A stretch of DNA of 64,000 nt from Pleurotus djamor. Lineage: Eukaryota > Basidiomycota > Agaricomycetes > Agaricales > Pleurotaceae. The notes under the pieces are model-generated. The model saw only the letters and a list, made by a program, of their open reading frames with translations. It did not search any database and was not told the origin of the DNA. The stretch spans positions 1 to 64,000 of the forward strand of contig JAPEVF010000140.1 of assembly GCA_029747585.1 (NCBI GenBank). Reading direction: 5' to 3'. Shown here one piece after another: positions 1 through 9,647 of the stretch (position 1 is the first letter of the stretch; every line of letters begins with the position of its first letter). A program made the translations under genes and the position numbers.

Positions 1-1
1 G

Positions 2-127
2 GGAGGCGGTGTAGGCGGAGGACTCGGAGGCGAGTTGGGCGGTGGTATTGGAGGAGGAATTGGCGGTAGCGCCTCTGGCTCCGCGAGCGGTGGAATTGCC
101 GGCGTTGGAGTCGCTCGACTTCTCTAA
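2..127 (+). CDS. 3' end of a glycine-rich protein gene (partial)
   Basis: The reading frame beginning at base 2 is open for 41 codons up to TAA at 125-127 and runs off the left edge. About half of the residues are Gly, in GGG/GGI blocks, followed by a short tail ending VARLL. The same kind of glycine-rich C-terminus, in weaker form, ends the two small secreted proteins at 1219-1530 and 5284-5757, so this is probably the C-terminus of a third copy on the same strand as the 1219 copy. Family membership is inferred from composition and neighbourhood only, because the diagnostic signal peptide lies outside the window. Confidence 0.6.
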   Translation, partial: GGGVGGGLGGELGGGIGGGIGGSASGSASGGIAGVGVARLL

Positions 128-1218
128 AAAGTATGTAAAGAAGTTGGTATCTTATTGGTAGGCCTTGGAACAAAATTGAAACATGGTTCTTACACAAAAG
201 GTTGCGGATGTTGTAACATCCGCTATCTTCAACCAAGTAGTTGACCACTTTGATGTACCCAAATGCATCTGTGAACGTTGCCTAATGTCAACTCGGTGGA
301 AACGTTAATGCTTCTCTATTTTGCACAATCGTTCTGTGTTTGCCGCGGGTAACCTTCTCGATGATATGTTGAATTGATTAGAATAGAAATAGGACTATAC
401 GGGACTTCGTGTGTCCGCAGCGAGGAGCTTACAACCTTCTGATCACGGGTATTTGACGATGGAATATGCGGTCGAAAGACCGGAGTGAGTTGCGAGTATT
501 CTGAGCAGCGGCACCCCGTGTTTACTGGCCAGCATAGTGTATCGGAATGATCGACGCCTCCCGCAGCGTAGCATGCATTAATTGAAGCTTACTCTCTTCG
601 GTTGCGATCGGAGCTAAACAGTGACCATGACCAGAGGGAAACATGAAGGACCCAATCCCCGATGAGTTCTCCATGCGAGTCACGTAAAGCTACGACGTAC
701 ATGGACTCTTCGCAAATGCGCATTGTGATGGAGAAGGAGCGATATGCGATCGGAGTAGTGCGATCGACCATCTTCTAGCGCGCGATGCCATCCCAGGCTA
801 AGTCATTTCATTTACATCTCGCTCTGCGATACATCAAGACATTCGTATGCAAGCCTCCCAGTGCTGTAATGAATACCAGTCTGATATCAGTTGCAGTCAC
901 GTCACCGAGTAAGCCTACAGGAAGGCTAGCTCACCGATGCTGATATCAAAGCACACCAGAACCTATCCAGTGATGATCAAGATGCGGCTTGAGGTTCAAT
1001 AATTGAATGTCGGGACGTTTTTCGCGGGGAAACATGGCGTCTATCTGACACACCTCTGGACTCTGTGGAGTATATAAATGTTGAAGTAGATGCCACAGTA
1101 GTCCGTCAGCAGAGTAAACATTCCTCTTCTACATCCCCGTAAGTGATCCAAGCACAGCGGAGAGTCATGACAGACACTAACCACAATTAAGCAGCAGCAA
1201 ATAGTCAACTGTCCGAAA
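128..1218. other. Intergenic, no gene seen
   Basis: No convincing coding sequence on either strand. The right end holds the promoter of the 1219 gene, including a TATA box at 1071-1078. Confidence 0.6.
1071..1078 (+). promoter_or_regulatory. TATA box of the secreted-protein gene at 1219
   Basis: TATATAAA lies 141 bases before the ATG at 1219. The block around it, GGACTCTG(TG)GAGTATA, recurs in reverse orientation upstream of the paralogue at 5757, where the box is weakened to TATAGAAG. Confidence 0.6.
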
Positions 1219-1530
1219 ATGCGTTCACTCTTCGTCATCATCGTATTCATCGCCAGAACCATATCGGCGTTGCCCGCCAGCAAAGAAGGAATCACCAATG
1301 AACTCGTCGTCCGCGAGGAAACACTTGATGAGGGATTAGGCATCACGTTGAGAGACGTCCCGGGGGCTGAGGTAGTCTCAGGCAATACAGAGGAGGCTGT
1401 AACGGGAATAGTTAATGCACAGATAAAGAGCGTAGAGGGAAAGATAGAAAAGGGGGTTAATCCTGATCTTGTTACGGACGTTGAAGATCATGTTCGTAAA
1501 ACTGTCGGCGGAGGTCTGGGAGGGTTGTAG
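1219..1530 (+). CDS. Small secreted protein, glycine-rich tail (family member)
   Basis: A 103-residue protein beginning MRSLFVIIVFIARTISALP, a short basic N-region, hydrophobic core and Ala-Leu-Pro cleavage-like site typical of a signal peptide. It aligns along its length with the protein encoded at 5284-5757 (shared VVRE/AARE, LDEGLG/VDEGLG, GKI and a closing GGGLGGL-like segment). It contains no Cys, so it is not a disulphide-rich effector. The ATG was chosen because the signal peptide and its upstream region match the paralogue. Out of frame just past the TAG, bases 1543-1600 still read as a Gly-rich continuation, so the tail may have been truncated by a small indel. Function unknown; extracellular location is inferred from the signal peptide. 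Confidence 0.65.
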   Translation: MRSLFVIIVFIARTISALPASKEGITNELVVREETLDEGLGITLRDVPGAEVVSGNTEEAVTGIVNAQIKSVEGKIEKGVNPDLVTDVEDHVRKTVGGGLGGL

Positions 1531-2475
1531 AAAAGGTCCTACGTGCTGGAGGAGGGGTCGTTGATGGTCGATTGGGCGGCGTCAAAGCTGGTTGGATGTT
1601 TCTGAGCATAGAAGAACGCGAGTCGGTCGTTACTCAGGTTACTTCAGTAGTCCCGTAGCAGTGAATGAAAGCGCAGTGTCGGACGTGAAGCTGAAATACT
1701 ATTGAAGAAGAGACCACAGATTGTTATTGAGGTGACATTGTTGACGTTGAGGCCTGAGGGCTTAAGCAATTAGTCGAATTCAAAGCCGCTGGTGGGAAGC
1801 CCTCGCTAGCGAATAGAAGTGAATGTCCTCTCTCGAACTTCTCTACCAATGTGCTTACCATTGTCTTTTGCTCGGAAGAGAGAAGCTAGATTGGGGTCAC
1901 AGGAGACGCCACACCTGAGACCTCTGAGAACAGTCGGGTGGGACAAGGTGATCTCGCCAGGCGCAACGCCGAGATTGGAGGATATAAACCAAGTAGTACC
2001 GCAAAGTGTCCGTTCTGTCTCTACTTGAGCAGCTGGGATGTTTAAGTGCGACTCTTGTGCGGTTCGCTTCTAATGACGAATGTGATGATCAAGGCCTGAC
2101 ATGTTTTTAACGCCATGTAAACGTAGATGCGGTAGTGGGGTAGGCACAAGGTAGGCACGAAGTTACGTTCAACTTGGACGGGAGGTGTAATGGCGTGGGA
2201 AAGCTAGGAAATGCTGGGGAGGTTTGAAATTTGGACGAGAACGAAACTGCTGTTACTAGTAGAAGTACCGAAAAGACAAGAAAACCTCGTAATATGATTC
2301 CAAGTGTGCATTGAACGTGCGGGAGCGTGAGCGATAAGTTGTACAGACAAAACAAGATAAGAATGCACGCAGTTCGTGGGAGATATCGATAATGAGCAAA
2401 CAGAAAGCGAGGTCGTCAGTGACATTACATAGATAAGAAAACAACGAGAAATCGGTAAGGGCGAAAGAGACGGCT
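1531..2475. other. Intergenic with possible remnant of a Gly-rich tail
   Basis: Bases about 1543-1600 read LGGGVVDGRLGGVKAG in the frame shifted from the preceding gene. The remainder shows no gene I can support and includes the 3' side of the minus-strand membrane protein gene. Confidence 0.45.
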
Positions 2476-4171
2476 CTATGACAGAGCTTCCCAGACACCC
2501 AAACCCGCACAGAACGAAGCTAATGATACAAGCAAGCCGGCGTAGACGACAGTATGGACGCCGAGTTTTGGGAGGATGAGAGGTGTGTGGAGGAGGCCGA
2601 GGGCGGTGTGGACGAAGAGGAGCAAGGGGATGGTGATGTAGAGTGACTTGTTGCTCTTCGTGGCATTCCATTGAGTTGTGTATCCTGCGTCGTGGGTAGG
2701 TGACGAGATGGGACTGGAGGACAAGGTCGGCACAGACAACGGCGAACGCAGGTAAGCAGAGGAGGAGAGGAGGAAAACGCCCAGAGTCAGAAGAACGCTG
2801 TTAATTCTTTGCAACGAAGTCAAGAATACAGGAATTTTCTAGGAATCATTGGGATTAGTTCCCCACAAAGGAAAGAAAGGAGACGAAACGCACGATGTAA
2901 GGAATACCATATAGGTCCTCCAAGTCATCTCTCATTTTAACAGCCATGAGCTGGTCGAAATCGTGGTCAAGCTCCATCTGCAGTATCTCTTCTTCTGACA
3001 TATTAGATGCGCGACGTTGAAGCTGGAGATCCTTGTTCAGAAGCGTCCTGCGTTCGCTGCTCAATGGAGACGAGCTCGTACTACTTCTCACAACCTCGGG
3101 ACTATGGTTTTCTCTTTGTGGTGCTTTCCCATGGTTACTACCATTTGATTGTGTGACGGAGCTAGCTTCGATATCTTCTTCGTCGTCTTTGATGGCGATG
3201 AGGACGTCCTTGTAGGATGCCAACGCAGCGTAGCCCTGTGCAACTGCCACAAACCCTTCGGCCAATGCCCATCCTAAGGCGAGGAACCACACTCTCAGGA
3301 AGGCAGGGTCGCGGTAGGTTGTGTGCGCAGTATGCGTCGCATGGGGGATCTGCAGTACAACGAACGAAGCCACACAAAGAACAATGGTCGTGAAGGAGTG
3401 GAGAAAGGTCGAGATGAGCGTCGGCAGCCATGAGAGTGGTGGATTGGCGAAGAGATACGTCAAAAAGGTAAATATGGGTGCGCGAAGGACGTAGGCCAGA
3501 CACCATAGCGCAGATGTGGTGAGCAGCTCCGGTAGCGGGAAGGGGAAGTAAGGAAGGTAGGGGTAGATGGTCGAAGGGTGTCTTGAAGAGTACGCGGCTG
3601 TGGGTAGGACAGCAAGGGCGATCCAAGCGAGAAGGGCAGTCACAGGCACTAGCGTGTACAAAAATAACAAATGCGAATAAGAGCCTGTGTGCAATCCTCT
3701 TTGTCAGTCCATGCGAATATGCAGATAACAGGTTTGACGGAATCATTCCACACCTTTGTACAATCCTTCTTCCTCCAGCTCCTCCTCGATGCTGGGAAGC
3801 TCGTCGTCGTCTTGCTCGTTCTCCTCTGCCTCGGGTACACCATGCAGCAAGCTCGTGCTGTTTCTTCGCATCCGTTCTGGACTGCTGTGAATAGCACCTC
3901 CGCCATAACCAGGCAAGTCATCCGCATCTTGGGTGGGTGCAGTCGCGCCGTACGTGTAGCTGGTGGAATAAGGCCCTGCTTCGATAGGACTCGTCGACTG
4001 CATCAACAAAGGTCTTCTCGGGCTCAAATCAGGATCGTACGAAGCATGGCTTTGGTAGCGCTCTGCGTCATCTCTATCCCTGTCTTCGTTCGACCGACTT
4101 CTCCAACGCCTGTAGGTCTGCCATGCGTAGGGCGCTGCTACCGCGGCTTGAATGATCGTCTTGACGCCCAT
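2476..4171 (-). CDS. Polytopic membrane protein, conserved-looking fungal type, unrecognised
   Basis: Three exons on the minus strand, 4171-3754, 3684-2894 and 2838-2476, join in phase into 523 residues. Exon 1 begins MGVKTIIQAAVAAPYAW and is hydrophilic, ending in an acidic run. Exon 2 carries several hydrophobic segments (for example LLAWIALAVLP, ALWCLAYVLRAPIF, TTIVLCVASFVVLQI, VWFLALGWALAEGFVAVAQG), then a long polar acidic loop with LDHDFDQLMAVKMRDDLEDLYG. Exon 3 continues IPVFLTSLQRINSVLLTLGVFLLSS and ends with two more hydrophobic helices. Introns have donors GTGTGG and GTGCGT and acceptors CACACAG and CCTAG. Six or more membrane segments are visible. I do not recognise a named family and infer only an endomembrane or plasma-membrane location. 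Confidence 0.75.
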
Positions 4172-4845
4172 GTTGACGTTGATGTCGGAAGGAAGGTCAG
4201 AACCGTGTTGAATCGGCAGTGGTTCCCACTGTTAGGGAGAAGGGGGTCCACGACAAAGGGGGGGTCAAGTTAAACCCTTTATATATCCTAGAGCGACAAT
4301 GTGGACGGCCGTGCAGGTGATGGTTGGTGAAAGAGTACTTGTTCATGGAATGGACGTGTTACCTCGATGACGATAACCTGCATAATTGTGATGCACAGGG
4401 TTCGCTATCTATACCAGACCCTGATGAGGGTGCAATTGCGCGCCCTCGTCAAGATTGTGCACGACTTTCATGGCTGAGCATTGGGTCGTCAATTTACCAA
4501 CACAACCAGTGATCATACAGAGTAAAACGCTCTAATGGTCGAAATGTCCGTCGAGAACATCTACATAGCTGAATGGGTTCGGGAAAACTGCGGATTGCCC
4601 AGTAATACCTCCATGAGGCGAACTCGGGTGCGTCCGAGAAGCGGGCCGAAAAGACTCAAATATTTCGCGAATTTCTGTGTAATTATAGAGAAAAAGCAGG
4701 CCAACGTGCCAGTAAGTTACAGGACTACTTTTGCGGAGAGAGGTGTGCTGGCACGGTTGTAAATGCAATTCTGTCTGAGGCACGGTCATATGAGCATGGT
4801 GTCTGAACGCAAAATCCAGTATACTTACGCGCAGTCCCAAGACCA
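4172..4845. other. Intergenic; possible 3'-UTR intron of the 4846 gene
   Basis: On the minus strand a strong donor GTAAGT lies just past the stop of the 4846-5112 gene (near 4830) with a possible acceptor CTCAG about 50 bases on. Otherwise nothing is seen. Confidence 0.4.
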
Positions 4846-5112
4846 CTATCTCTCCCTCAACAACGCCTTTAGATCTGACCTAGCCTCCGCTCGAACGTTC
4901 TTCAAAGCCTCTTTCGTGATGACAGGCTCAACACGCAAGTTTGTCGGCCACGCCTCCCCTGCCTTTTCCTTCCGCTTCAACAAAACATCGATGATTGTGG
5001 GTTGTTTGAGTTGTTCTTTCTGGTGCTTCGGCGCGGGGTTTATGGTAGACTGTTTGAGCTTTAAGGAGCTTCGGGAGACGATTTGGAGCTGTCGGATGGC
5101 GGAGGCTCGCAT
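4846..5112 (-). CDS. Small basic protein, possibly mitochondrial, unrecognised
   Basis: An 88-residue single-exon reading frame starting MRASAIRQLQIVSRSSLKLK, an Arg/Lys/Ser-rich amphipathic N-terminus without acidic residues, which is what a mitochondrial presequence looks like. The middle is Lys/Gln-rich and the C-terminus (KNVRAEARSDLKALLRER) is predicted helical and charged. The stop is followed within 20 bases by a consensus GTAAGT donor, consistent with an intron in the 3' UTR or with an alternative longer isoform. I do not recognise the family; a small mitochondrial ribosome or respiratory assembly component is possible but only a guess. Confidence 0.45.
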   Translation of the reverse strand: MRASAIRQLQIVSRSSLKLKQSTINPAPKHQKEQLKQPTIIDVLLKRKEKAGEAWPTNLRVEPVITKEALKNVRAEARSDLKALLRER

Positions 5113-5283
5113 GTTTGTTCGCAGAGCAAGGACTGACGGGCGCTAGACTGTCGCCTTTGTGTGGCCTTGCTTGTAGTATGACCCAGGTTGTACGAGTTCC
5201 ATCCCAGTTCAACGCATCTACTGCTCCATTTACATAGCGTTGACTCACTGAAGCCCCACCCTCATCGTTATTCAAGGCGAATC

Positions 5284-5757
5284 TCACGCATGTCGCATCC
5301 AATTGTCCCAGCTACCGAACTTCAGGCAGCAATCACAGCTGTGGCCGGCCTGAGTTCTTGTTTCAATACTCCGGGAATCTCTGGAACATAACGAACCACC
5401 GGTCCCTCCTAGCTGGCTGGAATATTTCCCTCCGACCAGGCTGTTCTCTCCGATAAGCCCTCCCAAAAGTCCGTTGCCACTGATAACTCTGCCGACTTCG
5501 TCCATCTTCTTCAAAATTTCAGGGCTACCCTCTTCAGTTATTTTCCCTGCCACTTCATTGGCTTCCACAGGAGCTACTCCTACACAATTTCCTCTCACAA
5601 TATTGGCACCATCTACGGTGGTTTCTGTGTTAAAACCTAGCCCTTCGTCAACAGCTCCTTCACGGGCGGCGACTTTGCTGGCTAACCCTGCCTCGCTGGT
5701 AGGCAACGCCAATACGGTCGTGGCCATGAATACTACGATAGGAAACGATGAACGCAT
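5284..5757 (-). CDS. Small secreted protein, inverted paralogue of the 1219 gene
   Basis: A 157-residue frame starting MRSSFPIVVFMATTVLALPTS, a clear signal peptide matching that of the 1219 gene residue by residue (LPTSEAG versus LPASKEG, DEGLGF versus DEGLGI). A start six codons upstream (TTG-type) is ignored because homology begins at this ATG. The middle has GKITEEGSPEILKKMDEVG, then Gly/Leu-rich GLLGGLIGENSLVGGK. The last about 35 residues (CSRDSRS...WMRHA) have no counterpart and may be read past a frameshift or an unrecognised intron. The 5' flank also matches the 1219 promoter. Secreted, function unknown. Confidence 0.6.
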   Translation of the reverse strand: MRSSFPIVVFMATTVLALPTSEAGLASKVAAREGAVDEGLGFNTETTVDGANIVRGNCVGVAPVEANEVAGKITEEGSPEILKKMDEVGRVISGNGLLGGLIGENSLVGGKYSSQLGGTGGSLCSRDSRSIETRTQAGHSCDCCLKFGSWDNWMRHA

Positions 5758-6723
5758 CGTTCGACAGTTCAACATTTGTTACCCTGTAAGTGTGGTGAGT
5801 GTCCGCCATTCCTCTCCCCTTTGGCTGGATGACTTATGGAGAAGGTTTTGTAGAGGAGAAATATTCGCTTTGCTGAAGGACTGTTGCGGTATCCAGTTCG
5901 AAGCTTCTATACTCCAGAGTCCCAAGTTGTGGCAGATAGACTGCATGCATGCCAAAACCACCCCCGTCCCAATTATGGACTCCAAAGTTCAAACGATACC
6001 CGTATTAACCTTGTGTAGGTTCTGGTGTGATCTGGCCTCGATATTGATGAGGTAGTCCCGTGGGCTCAGGCAGCAATATAATCGTAACTGACCACGCCCT
6101 ATGCCCATTATGCCTATCCAACAGACCCAGGTGTCTATCATTCCATAGTCGTTGACCAGAGTGTCGCGCCAGCCGTTCCAAGCGCTTACGCACTTGCTTT
6201 CCCCCTCACATTTACCTGAGCTTGACATCGTGCTCGTAAAGACCCGTAGTTGCCTCGCAAACACTGACCTTCGAAGTCTCCCTCATACTAGTCTTCCTCA
6301 ATATTCGCGCCGGCTCGGCGCCGAAGTTGGAAGGCTCTCGGCCCTTAGTGTGGCCTTTTCAGCGCTTCCCACGCCACAGTGCCGCAGCGTGGAGACTGCT
6401 TTTGAGCGGCGACTCAAAGTTTCCTAGATAAAGAGGGACCTCGTGATTCGAAGGTCACCTGAAGGTCACCCCGCTCCTTCGTGATCTCACCCGTGATCAT
6501 TACCCCTTCCCCCCCCTCAGCACCGAGTTCATCGCCCTCGACGTCGAGCAAAGCATCCACAACGTCAACTAAAGCTGCGTAGGACGCCCACCACAACGAC
6601 CAAGCCTTCCGTCATTTCCTGTCATCCCCCAGACTTGCCTTCAAGGCGTTTCCTTTCCCACCCTGACGGCCACTTTGTGCTATAATCTCTTCATTCCCCT
6701 CTTCGACATCGATATCATCCATC
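5758..6723. other. Intergenic between divergent genes
   Basis: Contains the inverted copy of the 1219-type promoter (about 5758-5930) and the upstream region of the CBF1-like gene. No coding region is supported. Confidence 0.55.
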
Positions 6724-8014
6724 ATGGCGCAAGCAACGCCGACTTCCCAAGATCAAACCATACCGCCTGCATCGTCCCAAGCTCCGGTCCAAGCCCCCGT
6801 AGCACCAGATGTGCCAAATGTTTCTATTGGGAACATTGATCAAAATCAGCTTATGACTATCCTACGTCACCTTCCAAACGTCTTCACTAAGGTATGTATC
6901 ACATTCTAGCTTGCATGGATGAAAGGAACACAGTGATGCGAAAGCACATTGTCGATTCAATATCGCGGCCACACGTGACTACAGCACCTTCATCACGCTT
7001 TCTGCGCATGCTGTCATGGGCCATGGCCTCTTCACCTCTTCTGCGGCTTTGTTCCTTATACAGATGATTGATCAAGTTCTTTATGACTCATTTTTTTATA
7101 TTCATTCTGCTGTCTTGTAGCTTGCTGAAGGCAACAAGGACTCCGATGCGGCCCAAACACTCTCGAACCTCTCTCAAGCCAATGCCAATTTCCCTTTGGC
7201 TTTTCAACTTGGACAGCAACCCAATCTTGGAGCTCTTCAGCACCCAATGCCTATAGCTGGTTTACGTGAGTTCGCCTAAACATATCATTGCCCCCCTCTG
7301 ATTGAGGAACGTCTTCCTTTAGCTATTCAAACCCTCCCCGCCGCTCGTAACGGCCAAGCCCCCCTATCACATGAGCAGTCGAACCAGGAGGGTGAAGATC
7401 ATAGCGACGGGGACGAGGGCACTCAGGAGGGCCACTCTTCAAACCACATCCCCGGAACAAGTGTGATCGGTGGCACGAGAAGGGGTCGTAATCCAGCCAT
7501 TGGCAGTGATGAGTGGGCGAGGCAGCGGAAGGACAATCACGTACGTTGTGTTTCTTGTCACATTAATCTGTGGTACTTATGGCCGTAACAGAAAGAAGTA
7601 GAACGACGTCGACGTGGCAACATCAATGAAGGTATTAATGAACTCGGGCGTATCGTACCCAACGGCTCGGGAGAAAAGGCGAAGGGCGCTATTCTTGCTC
7701 GTGCCGTCCAGTATATTCATCACCTCAAAGAGAATGAAGCACGAAACATCGAGAAGTGGACGTTGGAGAAACTCTTGATGGACCAGGCCATGGGTGATCT
7801 GCAATCCCAGTTGGGCGACGCTCAGACCCAAAACGCTGAGTTGCAGCGTGTCAAGGGTGAAATGGAGAGGCAGATGGGAGAAATGCAGACGGAGATCTTG
7901 ACCCTCCGAAAGCAGTTGGAGGGGAATGATAAGGTTGAGGTTGGGTCGAAGAGACGTTCGCCTGATGACGGTGGCGAGAGCTCAGCGGAGAAAAAGCAAA
8001 AGACAGCCGAGTAA
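6724..8014 (+). CDS. CBF1: CBF1-type bHLH transcription factor
   Basis: Four exons, 6724-6891, 7121-7265, 7323-7540 and 7592-8014, give 317 residues. The C-terminal half holds the DNA-binding region: DEWARQRKDNHKEVERRRR basic segment, helix 1 NINEGINELGRIVP, a short loop, helix 2 KGAILARAVQYIHHLKE, then the Cbf1-typical NIEKWTLEKLLMDQ and a long Gln/Glu-rich coiled coil. The His-Glu-Arg pattern of the basic region predicts binding to CACGTG (E-box/CDE I). In yeasts Cbf1 acts at centromeres and in sulphur and respiratory gene control; in basidiomycetes the role is not fixed. The N-terminus is Pro/Gln-rich, exon 3 acidic. The terminal GAG-TAA overlaps a GTAAGT donor; splicing at 8010-8070 would instead end the protein one residue later. 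Confidence 0.92.
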
Positions 8015-8720
8015 GTTGCCTCTTCGTATGTTTCAACGACCTGTTCGCTCATGGATATCTTCGGTGTAGGTCATGATGTCTCTGCGCTCGACGCCCTACC
8101 AGATTTTCATCTTCCATGTATAACCATCGCATCTCGGTCGCGGCTCCTCCACTATAGTATTGAATATGATAAAGTTTCTGGGTTCAAAGGGTTTTCTTTT
8201 CTTTTTTCTGCTCCCTTGTACATATAGTGATTGTCTCTCTATAGCTCTGAACGTCATCGAACGTTGTAGGATGTATCGTAGTAGTATCGGTATCACCATT
8301 TTCTTCCCTTTGACCCCCTTATCGCATTCGTCGTCGTCTTCAGGCTTGCTTGATCTGTCAACTATTTGCTTCCTCTGGATCCGTTGTGCTGCCACTCAAC
8401 CCTCTAGCTCCTACTTAGGACGAACGCAGACCCTGAAGTGAGCTGGTATTCCTCCTCCTTTCGGTCCCTCCTTTCGGTCCCTGTGCTCACTGCCTCTTCG
8501 ACTAGGGTTCGTTCGTGTCCTCTGAGCGACTTTATCTTTGTCTTCATGCTTTAATTTCCATCGAACACTCAACGGTATCATTTCAAGGTTGATGGCTGTA
8601 CTATCGCGGCGCTTACACTCAATACTCCGCATGCAGGTTGCAAGGTGGCCTGTGGAGTTCAGTTCGATGGGCAACTTTGGAAATGTCATGGATTCACCAG
8701 AGCTCTCGCTTCCTCTCTAA
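8015..8720. other. 3' region of the CBF1-like gene, no gene seen
   Basis: Includes a possible terminal intron (donor GTAAGT at 8010, acceptor GTGTAG ending 8070). No protein-coding signal beyond it. Confidence 0.5.
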
Positions 8721-8770
8721 TACTATGCCTGGGGGGNTAGTCCGGAGATCACCCTCACTTCGGATTGTCA
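8721..8770 (+). repeat. Left terminal inverted repeat of the MITE
   Basis: Pairs with 9024-9071; the core TAGTCCGGAGATCACCCT is shared exactly. Confidence 0.85.
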
Positions 8771-9023
8771 CACGTCGGTCACAACAATTTTCGAGATCAG
8801 TTACCCACGCCACATGAGGAAGGTGGACGCCTCTGCAAACTTACCGACTCAATTTTGTACTCCGCCCCGGCTGCTCGGCTAAGCGTGACAATTTCTTTAA
8901 AAGTTAACTCAACAACCAACCAACCTACGGTCCTTCTGACACCTGGAGTACGTAGGGTTGGACTACGAGACACCAGTATAAAATTTTGGTGGGTAAAGAT
9001 TGGGAGGAAGGTACACTTTGAGT

Positions 9024-9071
9024 GAGATTCCGAAGTAAGGGTGATCTCCGGACTACCCCTTAGGCATAGTA
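9024..9071 (-). repeat. Right terminal inverted repeat of the MITE
   Basis: Reverse complement of the left repeat with scattered mismatches; ends GGCATAGTA. Confidence 0.85.
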
Positions 9072-9647
9072 CCGCAAGGCGTTCATGAGAGTTTCTGAAG
9101 TTCACACAGGCGTAATCGCATCGGTACGTTTGTCCAACGGTCTTATCTGTTCTCCGAGTCACCACAACCACTTCTGGGATCCTAGATGCGCTCCTGCCGT
9201 ACGATGTGGAACCGAGACTTCGCCTCCGACGTCTCAGCTATGCGAAATTCTGGAAAGCCACCAGACTCTTTACACATACTCCTCTTGATCACCGTCCAAG
9301 AACCTCTGATCGAAGTTGACTTGTCAGGCTCCTCGCCCGAGCAGTGGCAAGTTTTGTCACCGTGATCACTACCACGCCCCTCCACTTCTGAGATATCGCT
9401 TCGACTTTGGTAAGTCGCGTATGCGTTGCTCGGGACCCCCTAGCAAATTCTCACTTACGCCGATGGTCATTCACAGTTGGCCTACCCACGATGTATGTCT
9501 ACCATTGTATATAAGGACCGACCTTTGCTGAGTTGCCTTTCAGCATCAACTCAAACTACAAGTCAAGCATCGCCCAGGTAACTTCACTCCTCCTGAGCGC
9601 GCGCACTATGTCAACTAACGGCTTAGCTTCTAGACAAACCGCAAGAT
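9072..9647. promoter_or_regulatory. Promoter and 5' UTR of the first lipase copy
   Basis: Holds GTCCAACGGT near 9131 and CTCCGAGTC at 9152-9160, both shared with the promoter of the 13807 lipase, and a TATA box TATATAAG at 9508-9515. A 5'-UTR intron is visible at 9578-9633 (GTAACT...TTCTAG), in the same position relative to the start as in the other two lipases of this cluster. Confidence 0.6.

Larger units (their letters stand above)
8721..9071. mobile_element. MITE with about 48-bp terminal inverted repeats
   Basis: The two ends are near-perfect inverted repeats: the left end from 8721 (TACTATGCCT, then TAGTCCGGAGATCACCCT) matches the reverse complement of the right end 9024-9071 with only a few differences. 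The element is 351 bases, has no transposase, and is bounded by TA on each side (TA|CTATGCC...GGCATAG|TA), which fits the TA target duplication of Tc1/mariner-type elements. It is therefore best read as a non-autonomous miniature inverted-repeat element sitting between the CBF1-like gene and the lipase cluster. An N at 8737 lies in a G run inside the left repeat. Confidence 0.85.
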
